Shown one piece after another: positions 1-9,688 of a stretch of DNA of 64,000 nucleotides; position 1 is the stretch's first letter, and every line of letters begins with the position of its first letter. This stretch comes from Acanthochromis polyacanthus. Taxonomy: Eukaryota; Chordata; Actinopteri; Pomacentridae. A model generated the notes under the pieces. That model worked only from the letters and a program-made list of their open reading frames with translations, was not told the DNA's origin and made no database searches. The translations under genes were made by a program, and so were the position numbers. The DNA lies in the NCBI RefSeq assembly GCF_021347895.1, contig NC_067124.1, positions 2,549,630 through 2,613,629 on the forward strand. Reading direction: 5' to 3'.

Positions 1-690
1 GAGTGGCTGCCATGGGGAAGTGTGACGGGGCTGTCCAGGAACTGCTGAATGTAGTCGGGTAGATAATTAATCAGACCAGGTCGCTGAACCGCCAGTCGAA
101 GGCCCTGGGCCACAGTCTCCTCCCTGGGTTCTTTCCTCCACTCGTCGTGTAGATTGCGTAATGCATAAAAGTATATGCTGTTCTCCAAACAGGAGAAGAG
201 AACTACAAGGGAGGAGCCCTGGGTCCAGGGCAGGGAGTCAGGGTCCTCAGTTGGTGGAATTGGGGTCTGGGTCTGGTTCTGAGAAACAGAGGTCTGGGTC
301 GGGGTCCGGTTCTGGGGAGCAGAGGTCGGGGTCCGGTTCTGGGGAGCAGAGGTCGGGGTCCGGTTCTGGGGAGCAGAGGTCGGGGTCCGGTTCTGGGGAG
401 CAGAGGTCAAAAAGATGGCTCCCGTGTGGACTGGAGACGGAGGGCCGGAGTGCGGTCTCGCTGAGGCAGAACCCAGGGAACCATGGTGCCTCTTGGAAGG
501 CAGTTTTATTGCCCAACGGGTTCCCCAGAAGGGAGAGGATGTATCATAACCTGCCATGGGAACTGTAGGATCCGGAGATGAGGTGAGGGGCAGAGCAGAA
601 GGAATCCGGTTGCAGGGTTGGCAGCGACTGTGAGAGGAGAGGGTTGGTCCAAACCCTGGTAGTGCTTTCCGGGTCCGTTTGTTGGCCAGA
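1..690 (-). mobile_element. LTR retroelement internal region, possible gag-leader part
   Basis: Read on the minus strand, positions 1-163 stay open and give a peptide resembling a gag or capsid segment (motifs such as LRNLHDEWRKE and NYLPDYIQQFL). The frame decays towards 690. The stretch lies directly inside the LTR-like block that starts at 697, where a 5' leader and gag would sit for a minus-strand element. The assignment rests on context and general resemblance. A spliced host exon cannot be ruled out. Confidence 0.3.
301..408. repeat. 27-bp minisatellite, four units
   Basis: Four nearly identical 27-bp units (ggggtccggttctggggagc plus agaggtc) run head to tail at 301, 328, 355 and 382. 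A degenerate unit precedes them from about 255. The unit is a multiple of three, so both strands stay open across it, which explains the SGSGEQR-like and PDLCSPEPD-like reading frames. Confidence 0.9.
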
Positions 691-696
691 GCGTTC

Positions 697-1376
697 TGTC
701 ACGGACTGAGCAGGTGGACCCGAGCAGAAAGCCACACTACCAGGGCTGGCTGAATGCGAGTGGTTTATTGTTGGGGGTGAAAATGGTGGCTAGGTGGGGG
801 AAAACCAGGGTGTAGGAGCGGGAGGTTCCAGGCAAGAGTGGGGGTCCAGGCAGGAGTTTGGGTCCAGGCAGGAGTGGGGGGTCCAGGCAGGAGTGGGGGG
901 TCCAGGCAGGAGTGGGGGGTCCAGGCAGGAGTGGGGGGTCCAGGCAGGAGTGGGGGGTCCAGGCAGGAGAAACAGGTGAAGGTTTGTCGGGGAGAGCCGG
1001 AGGGGAAGGAGGATGGCGAGGGATCCCAGACAGCTGAACTGAGGGAGGCAGGAGAAAACAAGGTCAGAAGTTGTGGCAGAAACTCAAAAAACAGATCGTG
1101 TATGTGGCTAGAGAGCAAACCGAACTGCGTGGTTCTTGTTTAACGCTCTGACAGGGAGTGGAAGGCTGAGCCGGTCTTTATTGCAGAGGTGAGTCGTTAG
1201 TGAATGATCATCAGCTGTCCGGGAGCCGTGCAGGTAGTTGATTACCTGAGTGGAGTCAGCTGAGGAGCTAGACTCCACTCAGGCACCGAGCTGTAGGGGA
1301 GAGACAGGGCAGAGGAGCGGATGGGAGACAACCAGACAGAGACAGACAGACAGGACAGAGGAGCGGAACTGCGACA
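697..1376 (-). mobile_element. Probable LTR of a Gypsy-like element
   Basis: The block begins TGTCACGG at 697. On the minus strand it can be read from TGTCGCAG (ending at 1376) to CCGTGACA, as expected for an LTR. It holds two minus-strand AATAAA signals, near 1173 and 756. An alternative right edge is CTCTGACA at 1153. No target duplication can be tested because the other end of the element lies outside the window. The 18-19-bp minisatellite at 830-969 lies inside. Confidence 0.45.
830..969. repeat. 18-19-bp minisatellite, about eight units
   Basis: Units of gtccaggcaggagtggggg repeat head to tail with small length changes in the G run. The array is inside the LTR-like block and is not coding. 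Confidence 0.9.
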
Positions 1377-1955
1377 TATTGTGGATTTATCAGAAACATC
1401 ATTCGACCTACAGATATCATATTTACTACCTGAAGCTGACTGGATGACATTTTTTTCTTTTGATTATTAAATACCTTCAGCTTTACTCAGCAGCAGAAAC
1501 TATTAGTGCTTCTTCAAACTGAAAGTGATGATTGTGTTTACACACTTTAACACTGGACCTGATAGTAAATAATGTTCTGATTCTGGATGAATCCTGAACT
1601 CCATCAGAGCTTTCAGGACAGTTTTTATTCAGATATAAGACATCATTACACACTACATGACTTTTAAGTGTTTTAAATGTCTGACTGAAGATTTTGTTCT
1701 TGTGTTGAATGGTGTGGAAACCTGTGTTTTTCTTTCAACCTTTTCTAGTGGGGTTTTTATTTTTTTTAACTTTCTGTCCCTTTCGCTGCTCACAACCATC
1801 CAGACTGATGAATGTTGGCATCATTCATGCAAATATGAAAGCACATTGTCATCTTTTTGGTGAATCAATAAACAGACCTTAAACTGAACGGCTTTGAGTC
1901 CTCCAAGCTGCTGAAGCAGAGCTGTCATGCACACATTAGATAAGGGTGTTGTTGA
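1377..1955. other. Non-coding stretch, nothing recognised
   Basis: AT-rich sequence with no splice-bounded exon or repeat that I recognise. An AATAAA at about 1866 has no visible gene upstream. Confidence 0.5.
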
Positions 1956-1959
1956 CCCT

Positions 1960-3026
1960 TGTTTTCCATCCTCAGGTCTCTTTAAATGCATTATTTTTTT
2001 GTCCTTATTCTTTGCCTCCTCTTCTCGTGTTCTTTTTCCATCATGCTTTCCACATTCATCCTCTCCTAATACTCTTCTTCTTGTCTGTCGTTTAATCCTT
2101 CTTCTCTTCCTCCTCCTCTTCCTTCTCCTCTCTTGTCATCTCATGCCTTTCCTTCCATTTATTTTGTCCTCTTCTTTTCCCCCCTTTGTACTGCTTCTAC
2201 TGCCTCCATTTTTTTCTCCATGTAGGAGCCTAAATGCGTTAACGTGTGATGATTAAAGTGCAGTAACTTCAGTTTTGGGAAACGTGGGTGTGGCTAGGTA
2301 TTCTATTGTCATGCACAGAGAGGGGAACAACAGTTTTTTGACCTCTGTTTTTCTCATTTTTTGGATTTAAGAAACAGAAGAATTACCTTGCACACTGTAA
2401 TTTCAGTAAAGATTTCAGTAAACAGTGAAACGTTTAAGAGTGGCCCTGTGGATTTTTTCTGGAAAGAGAGGAATGTTCACAGCGTCAAGCTATCTGCTTC
2501 TTTAATTGAAACCTACACTCCATTTTCTCCTCTTCTTTTTCTCCCATTTCTTTGCCTCATTCTACTTTTTTCTTCATGTTCTCTTTTCTCTCCACTACTT
2601 TTTCTTCGTCACCTTCTTCTCTCATTCCACTTCTTGTTTTTCTTTAGCTCCATCTTTTCTTTCTCTTCCTCCTGTCATCTTCTTAATCATCACTTCCCTT
2701 TTCTTTCTGTCCTTTCCTCCACCTCCTTCACTTTCTTATTCTTTCCTCCTTTCTTTTCCCTTTTTCTCCTCTTCGTAGTCTGTCTTCTTCTTAGCCTTTC
2801 TACTCCTTCCATCTTTGTCTTCTTTCCCCTCTTCCTTGTCTTTGCCTCCGTTCTTCTCCTCCACTGTCTTATTTCTTTGTCTTTCTTGTCTTCCTCCTTT
2901 TCTCATTCGTTTATTCTCCTCTCTTCATTGTCTCCTTGCACAACTTCTTTTACTCCATTTTCTTGTGTATTCTTTCTGTCCATCTTCAATCTCCTTCATT
3001 CTTTTGTTCTTCTCCTTCTATGATAT
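1960..3026. repeat. Long polypyrimidine (plus) / polypurine tract
   Basis: The plus strand is overwhelmingly C and T at 1960-2225 and 2515-3026, with a mixed patch between. The open frames here (Leu/Ser/Phe-rich) are by-products of the base composition. The same composition resumes at 3827-3870 and 4177-4340, so the original tract was about 1.6 kb and was later split by an L1 end and a SINE. Confidence 0.85.
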
Positions 3027-3790
3027 CTTTTTTTGCTCAAGTTTGTTTATTGAGTTTTTATCACATAATCATTGCAAGTGGTATTATCACAGATTCCAAA
3101 ATTGTGACAAGAATAAAAAAGCATGTACCACAAACAAAACAACAACAACAAAACAACCCACCCGGTCACCACACAATGATTGAGTTAAATGTAAAATGCA
3201 CAGAGTTGAAAAATAATTTTGAAATTGAAAAGCATTCCATCGCCACCCCATGCACACAAGTGGGCACCATACACACAGTCCCGGACATATAGTAAAAGCA
3301 GTCAGCTCGGAACAACAGTAAACACCAGTACCTCTACGTATTTGAGGAAAGGCCTCCAGCTTTTGTTGAATTTGTCAAGAGAAACATTCCTTATCTTTTC
3401 CATCTTAATAAAGTAAAGAATGTCTTTGATCCATAAAGCATGAGAGAGAGGAATAGGAGACTTTCACTTCAACAAAATCAGGCATCTAGCTAACAGGGTG
3501 ACAAATGCTACAAAGTCCGCCTCATATTTCGGGAGTGACAGAGCAGGGGGCAAAACCTAAATAATAATGTGAGTGCTGTCGGTTCAAATTGTGTCATGGT
3601 ACAAATTGAAATGGATTCAAATACTGGTGACCAATAAGAAGATAACAGGCATGACCAAAACATATGAAGATGAGTAGCTGGAGCCTGGTGACCTCTATCA
3701 CAAGTGGGGTCAACATCATAAATTTTTGAGAGTCTGACTCGAGTGACATGTATCTGACGTGAGACTTTGCACTGGGTCAGACCATGCCTA
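3027..3790 (-). mobile_element. L1-type LINE, 3' end with ORF2 C-terminus
   Basis: The minus strand encodes, with stops, the C-terminal part of an L1-type ORF2: a THLHMFWSC block near 3690, then LARCLILL and SHALWIKDILYFIKMEKIR near 3400-3510. A short 3' UTR follows and ends in a poly-A run (T run at about 3027). Upstream ORF2 is missing, as in 5'-truncated L1 copies. A related C-terminus is found at 16205-16483. Confidence 0.8.
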
Positions 3791-3870
3791 GCACAAATAG
3801 AGGAAGAATGAACCCGCTATTTGTCACTCTTTTCTTCTCATCTTCCTTCTTTTTCCTCTACTCTTGTTTG

Positions 3871-4176
3871 TTTGGGGGTGGCTGTGGATCAGGTGGTAGA
3901 GCGGGTCGTCCAATGATCGAAGGGTCGGCGGTTCGATTCCCGCTCTCACCTAGTCATGTTCTGTTGTGTCCTCGGGTGAGACACTTAACCCACCTTGCCT
4001 CCAGTGCTCTTCACTGGTGTGTGAATGTTGGTGGTGGTCGGAGGGGCTGTAGGCGCGGATTGGCAGTCACGCTTCCGTCCGCCCTAGAGTGTGAGAGTAT
4101 GGTTGAATGGAAGCAATTGTTGTGTGAGTACTCTGATGAGTAGTGAAGCGCTATATAAGAGCAAGTCCATTCATTG
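3871..4176 (+). mobile_element. tRNA-derived SINE
   Basis: The head carries Pol III-type boxes: A box around GATCAGGTGGTAGAGCGGG and B box GGTTCGATTCC. A tRNA-unrelated body follows, and the tail AGCGCTATATAAGAGC is typical of fish SINEs that share an L2-type LINE tail. It interrupts the polypyrimidine tract. The head does not fold as a functional tRNA and has no acceptor pairing. Confidence 0.8.
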
Positions 4177-4339
4177 TTTTCTGTCCTCTTCTACTTGTTC
4201 TTTTTCATCTCTTCTTCTGTTACCCTCACTCTCTCCCTAATTATTTTTTTCTCGTCCTCTTGTCTTCCTTCCTTTCCTTCAGTCTTCTTGTCATGCTCTT
4301 CTTATCCCATCCTTGTATTTTTTTACTCTCTCCTCTCCT

Positions 4340-4668
4340 TTGCATGGTTAGCATTCACCTCACTGTCAATAGAAATTGGGTTGCTAAGCATGTTAACAGG
4401 GAGGTGAATACTAACCATGCTAACAGAAACGTGAATTCTAACCATGCTGACAGGGACGTGAATGCCGATCATGCTAAATGGAATGTGAATGCTAACCATG
4501 CAAAAAGAAATGTGAATGCTAATCATGCTAACAGGGAGGTGAATGCTAGCATAGTTAACATGGTTGGTACAGTTAGCATGATTAGCATTCACCTCCCTTT
4601 TAGCATTCACATTTCTTGTTGCATGGTTAGCATTCACCTCCCTGTTAGCATGGTTAGCATTCACCTCT
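4340..4668. repeat. 27-bp minisatellite in both orientations
   Basis: Six or so degenerate 27-bp units built on aaccatgctaacagggaggt gaatgct run forward from about 4385 to 4550. Reverse-complement units (agcatggttagcattcacct) flank them at 4345-4365 and 4570-4668. The whole block can fold into a hairpin. Both strands read open as NHANRxVNA-type repeats, an artefact of the 27-bp period. Confidence 0.85.
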
Positions 4669-4669
4669 G

Positions 4670-5725
4670 TGTTAGCAGGGAAGCTGGAAACGTCCTCATC
4701 TTTCCATGAACTGCGTTTTCTCGTTGTGAATTAGATCCCCTACAAGTATGAAACGCTGAAGTCATCATCACAAAAACAGCCACTGCATATGCTCACAGGC
4801 TCTGTAGTGTCATTTAAGCTTTGATACACAGATATAGAATTTCTTTTATCATTCTTAAATTCGACACACATGAGGTTCAATGTCAAACCATAGATTGGAT
4901 AATGAAGATGGTCAGTCGGACATAAAGTATTATGGAATCAGCTGCATTTAAAGTCCTGTTCATTGTATTCTTCAGGTAATAAACCTTTAGTGGTACCAGG
5001 TATTAAAATGAACAAGAAATTGAAGAAAACAAGGGTGGTCTGATCATTTTTTCCATGATACTACATTTGAGTGAGTTTCAGAAAAATCTGAGTTTTTAAA
5101 ACTTTTTCTCCAACATTTTATATAAAAATAAAAAATACTGGACATTTGCCTCTTTGCACCACAAAAAATCCTTTAAATTAAATAAGTTGCAGATTTTGCC
5201 ACATAACTGAAAGATGAGCATTTCATTTTGGTTCAGATGGAAGCATTTTTATACCTGTTTCCTGTCTGTCTAACTAACTAGTGGCAAAAAAAAGTGTAAA
5301 CAACTTAATTTTAAACTGCTGCACTCAGTAGTTCTTATTAAGACTAAATGACAAGATAACCTGTATGTGAACGCTCACAATGACTGAAACAAACCCTTAT
5401 AATCTGACCCTGCAGCTCCCCTCATTGTTTAGGGGTCCAGCTTACAATATCACTGTTTTGGTTAATATTCACTGTGTTACAACGGACAGCAGCTGACTGC
5501 ACACTACCTGCTCAGACACAGTAAGAAACTAATTGGATTTAGCAGCTAAGAAGCCCACAAAGAGGTGGAGGAGACCAAAAACAGAGCAAAAAGAAAGCTC
5601 GTATGATGAATGGAAACACTACAAATCAATAATATTGCTGTTTTGTGCCTCTGGTTGCTGCAACAGACATCAGTTCCTGTTTATTGCTGTTATAAATCAC
5701 CCTTTGTCCTCACATTTTTCTCTTT
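4670..5725. other. Non-coding AT-rich stretch
   Basis: I see no exon, RNA gene or recognised repeat in this stretch. Confidence 0.5.
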
Positions 5726-5726
5726 C

Positions 5727-6053
5727 AGGCATGAGCCATCTTTCCTCCGATCTCCTGGTTGTCCTCCGTGCTGTTCAGGTTGGTCCTGTCCATCTTCTCC
5801 TCCCTGCTGCTGCTCTTGGCTTTGCCTCGGTGTGTTGCTTCCATAAGCATCTCCTTGCTGCTAACTCGTCTCCGTGTCGCCCTGTACCTGCTTCACCTGG
5901 TGATTGGGGTAATAGCCATTTTGACCTAGCACAAGATGGCTGACGGCGATAACTCAAATAAGAAAGAGCCGCACCAGGAGAGGAAACTGGAAAAGCGTCA
6001 AACCAAAACCAAACTGAGAATGTTTGGCCATCCAGTCGCACAGCAAGGCTGAT
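5727..6053. other. Unassigned GC-richer block with short open frames
   Basis: A good acceptor (tttctctttcag) ends at about 5728. One plus frame at 5740-5931 gives a hydrophobic, Leu-rich peptide ending LVIGVIAILT-stop. A second frame starts at ATG 5936 in a good Kozak context (caagATGG) and gives a basic peptide of about 38 residues (MADGDNSNKKEPHQERK...). I recognise neither. The block could be an old retroelement leader or a lost exon. Confidence 0.2.
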
Positions 6054-6295
6054 TTCTGTTGTATGATCATGTTATTGTGTGCGTCTTTGAGTAAAAAAAT
6101 ACCCCACAGTTCATTTGGACTTGCTTTTACGCTTCGTTTATGTAATGAAGGTCAAACTGGAGTTGAGTTCTTTTCACAGATTCTGTGTTTAAATTGACTT
6201 TGAGACAATTTATAAGGAAGCCAAGGAAAAAATACAAGCATGAGCCCTTGTGATTTCAACGAGGGTGAAAATACATAGTTTCTGTTTTAACAAAC

Positions 6296-6490
6296 AGCCT
6301 GAGAAAGACAGATACAAAAGAAGCAAAAATGACACAAAAAGAAGCAAAAATGACTAAAAGACACAAAAAAGAGCAAAAACAACACAAAAGACACAAATAT
6401 GACACAAAAAGAAGCAAAAACGACAAAGAAATGACACAAAAATAACACAAAAAGATGCAAATATGACACAAAAAGATACAAAAATGTCAC
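6296..6490. repeat. A-rich degenerate tandem repeat
   Basis: About 195 bases are built from variants of gacacaaaaagaagcaaaaat with an 11-22-bp rhythm. It is a simple repeat, not coding. Confidence 0.8.
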
Positions 6491-6657
6491 TTAAAGACAC
6501 TAAAATGCCAGTGTGTGAAGTGTGTTTTTAACGCCGTCCTCCAGCAGTGACCGTTCCTGAAACGCTTTGTGGAGCTGAGAGGTTCCATCAGTGAACTCTT
6601 CATTACCCACATTTAAAGGCATTGGAGGAGATTTAATTTCCTACGACTTTGAACATA

Positions 6658-6679
6658 GCATGCGCATGCGCATGCGCAC
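6658..6679. repeat. (TGCGCA)n alternating purine-pyrimidine run
   Basis: About 22 bases of gcatgcgcatgcgcatgcgc are strictly alternating and self-complementary, a composition that favours Z-DNA or cruciform structure. Confidence 0.7.
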
Positions 6680-6812
6680 ATACAACCTCTCCCTCACCCC
6701 CCTCTAACCTCCCCCCTCTTAACATTTACGAAGAAACGCCCCCCCTCCAGAAATTATCCTAGGACTCATGAAGTTGCCTACAGCCGCAGTATAATACAAT
6801 AATACATTTTAC

Positions 6813-7009
6813 CTGTCCAGAAGGAATTTAGCAACCAAGGCATCTGTCTTTAGGTCCATTTGTCGCTTGAGCTGACGCCATCGCCCAAATGACTCGCCAA
6901 TAATCCCTTTTGTTTTTGCATTTTTGCGATCCAGTTTTCTTTTATTTTCTCTGACCTCAAAAAATGACTTTCTTTTACGGCTGGGTCCCCCTGGATCTTT
7001 ATCTGCCAT
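6813..7009 (-). CDS. Possible first coding exon of a transposon-type gene (MADKD...)
   Basis: From ATG 7009 the minus strand is open for 65 codons and stops at a donor (GGACAG|GTAAAA, exon edge 6813, phase 2). The product is highly basic (SRKRKSFFEVRENKRK) and ends in a helix-like GESFGRWRQLKRQ...DALVAKFLLDR block. I recall that block as common at the N-terminus of fish mobile-element or uncharacterised multi-copy proteins. No downstream exon was found below 6813. The ATG lies 50 bp outside the terminal repeat of the element at 7060. Confidence 0.4.
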
Positions 7010-7231
7010 TATGTAAAAAAAGATGAGCAAAACAAGTCGCCAGCTAACTACGAAGCTATGGGAGACGCCAGCGTGTCGTCATTTGTTACGGTCACGTGGT
7101 ACAAGACCGCTGCTGGTTGGCAAGAACACCGGCAGTAACATAACGGCTTGCTACGAGAACGGTATCGGGTTTGAAACAAATACGTAAAGTTATCGCTTTT
7201 CATGAACGAAATTGCACATGTATTTACCACA

Positions 7232-7411
7232 ATGGTAATAGCGTGTGTAGTTGTTGGTTGTACGAAGCGTTTTGAGAAGGGATCAGGCTTGAAATTTCAT
7301 CGAATACTGATTTCAGGAGAGAGAAGATGGCGGTGGCTTCAGCCATCAACAGGACAAATTGTACCCCAGTAAGCAGCAGAGATCATGTTTGTGGCTCCCA
7401 CTTTTCTTCAG
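7232..7411 (+). pseudogene. THAP zinc-finger exon, frameshifted
   Basis: ATG 7232 opens MVIACVVVGC (THAP Cys-x4-Cys), then KRFEKGSGLKFHR and RRWRWLQPS. The frame hits a stop at about 7370. In the next frame RDHVCGSHFSSG supplies the missing Cys-x2-His, so one base has been lost near 7362. A donor (TTCTTCAG|GTAAAC) ends the exon. THAP domains bind DNA and are found in transposases and their host derivatives. The position inside the left end of the ISL2EU-like element suggests it is the transposase N-terminus. Confidence 0.7.
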
Positions 7412-7735
7412 GTAAACTATTCAACAGTTTAGCATGTTTAGTATGTCCAACTTTGAGCTTATTTACCAAAAGATATTGATTTAGTGTCGCATCCTTCGCG
7501 TGAAGCGATCTCTACACTTTCGGTTTGGTTCAGTGTTGTCATGTGTTACCGATCGCTTTTTAGGCGATGAAAGTATACTAAAGTCGAATGAAGCATATTC
7601 AATAACATCTCCTTAAGCCAGCAGCCTCATATTTATAACCATATTTGTTTCTGTATGCGTCTAGCGATCGTTTTTTTAGAATTGTCCTATTTTCGATTAC
7701 CAATGCTGTGGGTCTGTTACTCTTACATAGAAGCC

Positions 7736-9297
7736 CAGTGGTGTAGTCCAGGGTATACGGCGGTATACGGCGTATACCCACTTATTTTTCAGTTAGCATT
7801 GCGTATACCCACTTCTGGTGCGCATCATTCAGTAATATCTGTGTGCCAGGTAGTCCTCTTTTCCTTAAGGATGATGAAGCCATGAACAACCCTCCTCTGC
7901 CTGTAATTGGCTGGTACATGCTACCTTCACTGATTCGATTGGTTAACTTTAGGGATGAGCCAATCAGAGGCAGAGTAGGGCGGGTCATACAGAGGAAAAT
8001 TTTTCTACACCTCTGTGGCACTCCAGTTGATTGACAGGTCTGCTTGAAAGATGCGCGGAAATGCGAGAAAGTCAGAATAAACACATTTCAAGTGAGTGGC
8101 ACGTATTGAGCGAACCGACTTTCATGGACGATATAATTCTCAGGTAAGTTTTAAGATGGTTTCCAAATGAATCTTTGTTTTAAACTACTGGCAACATGAC
8201 TGCACATTTCAAGGAGAGGATATTTTGTCGCCAGTGGTTAAAGCTGCATTCAATTCCAGCCATTTTCAGTACAAAAAATCGCTAATATTCTATTTGTAAA
8301 TAAAAATATGACGAGAAATACAGGAATATTGGACATGCATTGCGAGGTGCATTTCCTCGAAAACGACCTATTCGTGGATCATATACCGTCTTCAAGACAT
8401 GTTTTGGACAAAATAGTTTACTGGCTTGTTTCGTCTGGATGTCCAAGGTTGGATTATGGCCGTTTTTTGTGGAATATTTTCATCTGTGTGTAATAATGAA
8501 CCCGGAAATGTGAGTCGCGCTGTGTACGTTGAAGCCGTGTATAGAGAACGGATGGATGGATATTCGTTGTTTGTCGGACAAATGTGTTTATATTACCCGT
8601 TGTGGTAATCACATCTGAAAGTGGTTTATACCGGCGGATTCATGAGAATCTAAGCTTTCCATCGGCGTATAGTGTTTGTATAATCGCGTTTGCGGTTTCA
8701 GACATTTAGCAAATTGCTTATGCAGATCTCAAAGTGTATCGCGGGCGGGACACTGAAGCGTAACTGAAGCGCAACGGGTTAAACTGAGTGTCGGGCGAGT
8801 CTGACTAACGTTTTGAAAGGCTAACGTAACTCTGAAGCTAGCTACATTGGGATAATGTGGGAAAACCTCTAGGCTGGTAGATGATTGATTGAAGTAAGTA
8901 AAAACACAAGAATGGGGACAGGTAGTTTAAGATTCGACCTAAAACAATATTGAGGTTTTATTCATGATGAAATATGAACAAGGATGCACTGTCAACTTCA
9001 TATTTGAAGTATTTTATTTAAATAAATGTTCAAAAGTAACTGAAACACCATGTTTGCCTCATGATAAATACATGTTACATTAATCCAGTTTGCTTGTGTG
9101 ACCAGTAATAACTACAAACTGCTCCTAATCAAGTCATGATAATTTTATAATAGTGGGCAAGTAGAAATGACTGAATAAATTGAATAGAGTAGTCTTCTAT
9201 GTCACGGTTTCTAAAACTGGGCGTTTTTCTGGACTAATTAAAAAAAAAGGTGAAAATTAAGAGTATACCCACTTCTCCAGGGACCACTACACTACTG
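7736..9297. mobile_element. Nested non-autonomous hAT-like element
   Basis: The ends CAGTGGTGTAGTCC (7736) and GGACCACTACACTACTG (to 9297) are inverted repeats, flanked by the perfect 8-bp duplication TAGAAGCC (7728-7735 and 9298-9305), the length used by hAT transposases. Subterminal copies of GTATACCCACTT lie at 7777, 7803 and 9263. No transposase frame is present. Positions 8596-8700 are related, in inverse orientation, to the MITE interior at 24155-24260. Confidence 0.75.
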
Positions 9298-9305
9298 TAG
9301 AAGCC

Positions 9306-9604
9306 ATACTGCAGACAAAAAATACAGCAACTTCTTGACGTTTCTTTGACATCTTGTTGAAGATTAACAGAAGATATATTATTTTTAATTCATAATTATA
9401 TATTTTTGGGTGGGTGAACTGCCCAGCGGTGAATGAAGGATCATCAATCCACCCAGTCTTCAAATTGTAGGGATCTGGCAAGGTTTTACTGTTTCCCTGA
9501 TATCTCAGCTTACTCACGTATCTTTGTCGGGCCTCAGGTGATAAGGATTGAGCATAATCGGACAATTTCACGGAAGGATAGTTCGCATTGTTATCATCAG
9601 CCAT
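9306..9604 (-). pseudogene. First exon of a second transposon gene, truncated
   Basis: From ATG 9604 the minus strand reads MADDNNANYPSVKLSDYAQS and continues through LSPEARQRYVSKL and LPDPYNLKTGW. I associate this N-terminus with fish mobile-element proteins carrying a YqaJ-type exonuclease domain. The frame degenerates before the nested hAT-like insertion. The exonuclease domain itself is not present, so the family assignment is from memory. Confidence 0.45.
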
Positions 9605-9688
9605 TGTTTCTCTGGTTCCTCTTGCCAACCAGCGCCGTAATCACGTGACTTCGTGACGTCACTGTTTGTAAATACTGGCGTCTCCCAT

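Larger units (their letters stand above)
7060..9686. mobile_element. ISL2EU-like DNA transposon remnant, split by a nested element
   Basis: The termini are perfect inverted repeats, GGGAGACGCCAG at 7060-7071 and CTGGCGTCTCCC at 9675-9686. Weaker inverted identity extends inward for about 70 bp, up to CTGGTTGGCAAGA. AT dinucleotides flank both ends (7058-7059 and 9687-9688), matching the 2-bp AT duplication known for ISL2EU/IS4EU elements. Inside, a THAP-type first exon runs inward from the left end (7232-7411). A second first exon runs inward from the right end on the minus strand (ATG 9604). About 1.05 kb remains once the nested insertion is removed, so this is a deleted, non-autonomous copy. 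Confidence 0.65.

Noticed and set aside
301..408. CRISPR-like regular repeats
   Set aside because: The units are contiguous with no unique spacers and the DNA is a vertebrate genome. It is a minisatellite.
2361..3183. Long Phe/Ser/Leu-rich plus-strand open frames resembling membrane proteins
   Set aside because: They arise from the polypyrimidine composition. All three frames are similarly open and there is no splice or domain evidence.
3876..3960. Functional tRNA gene (A and B boxes present); the same at 30305-30375
   Set aside because: No cloverleaf with acceptor pairing, and a SINE body and tail follow directly.
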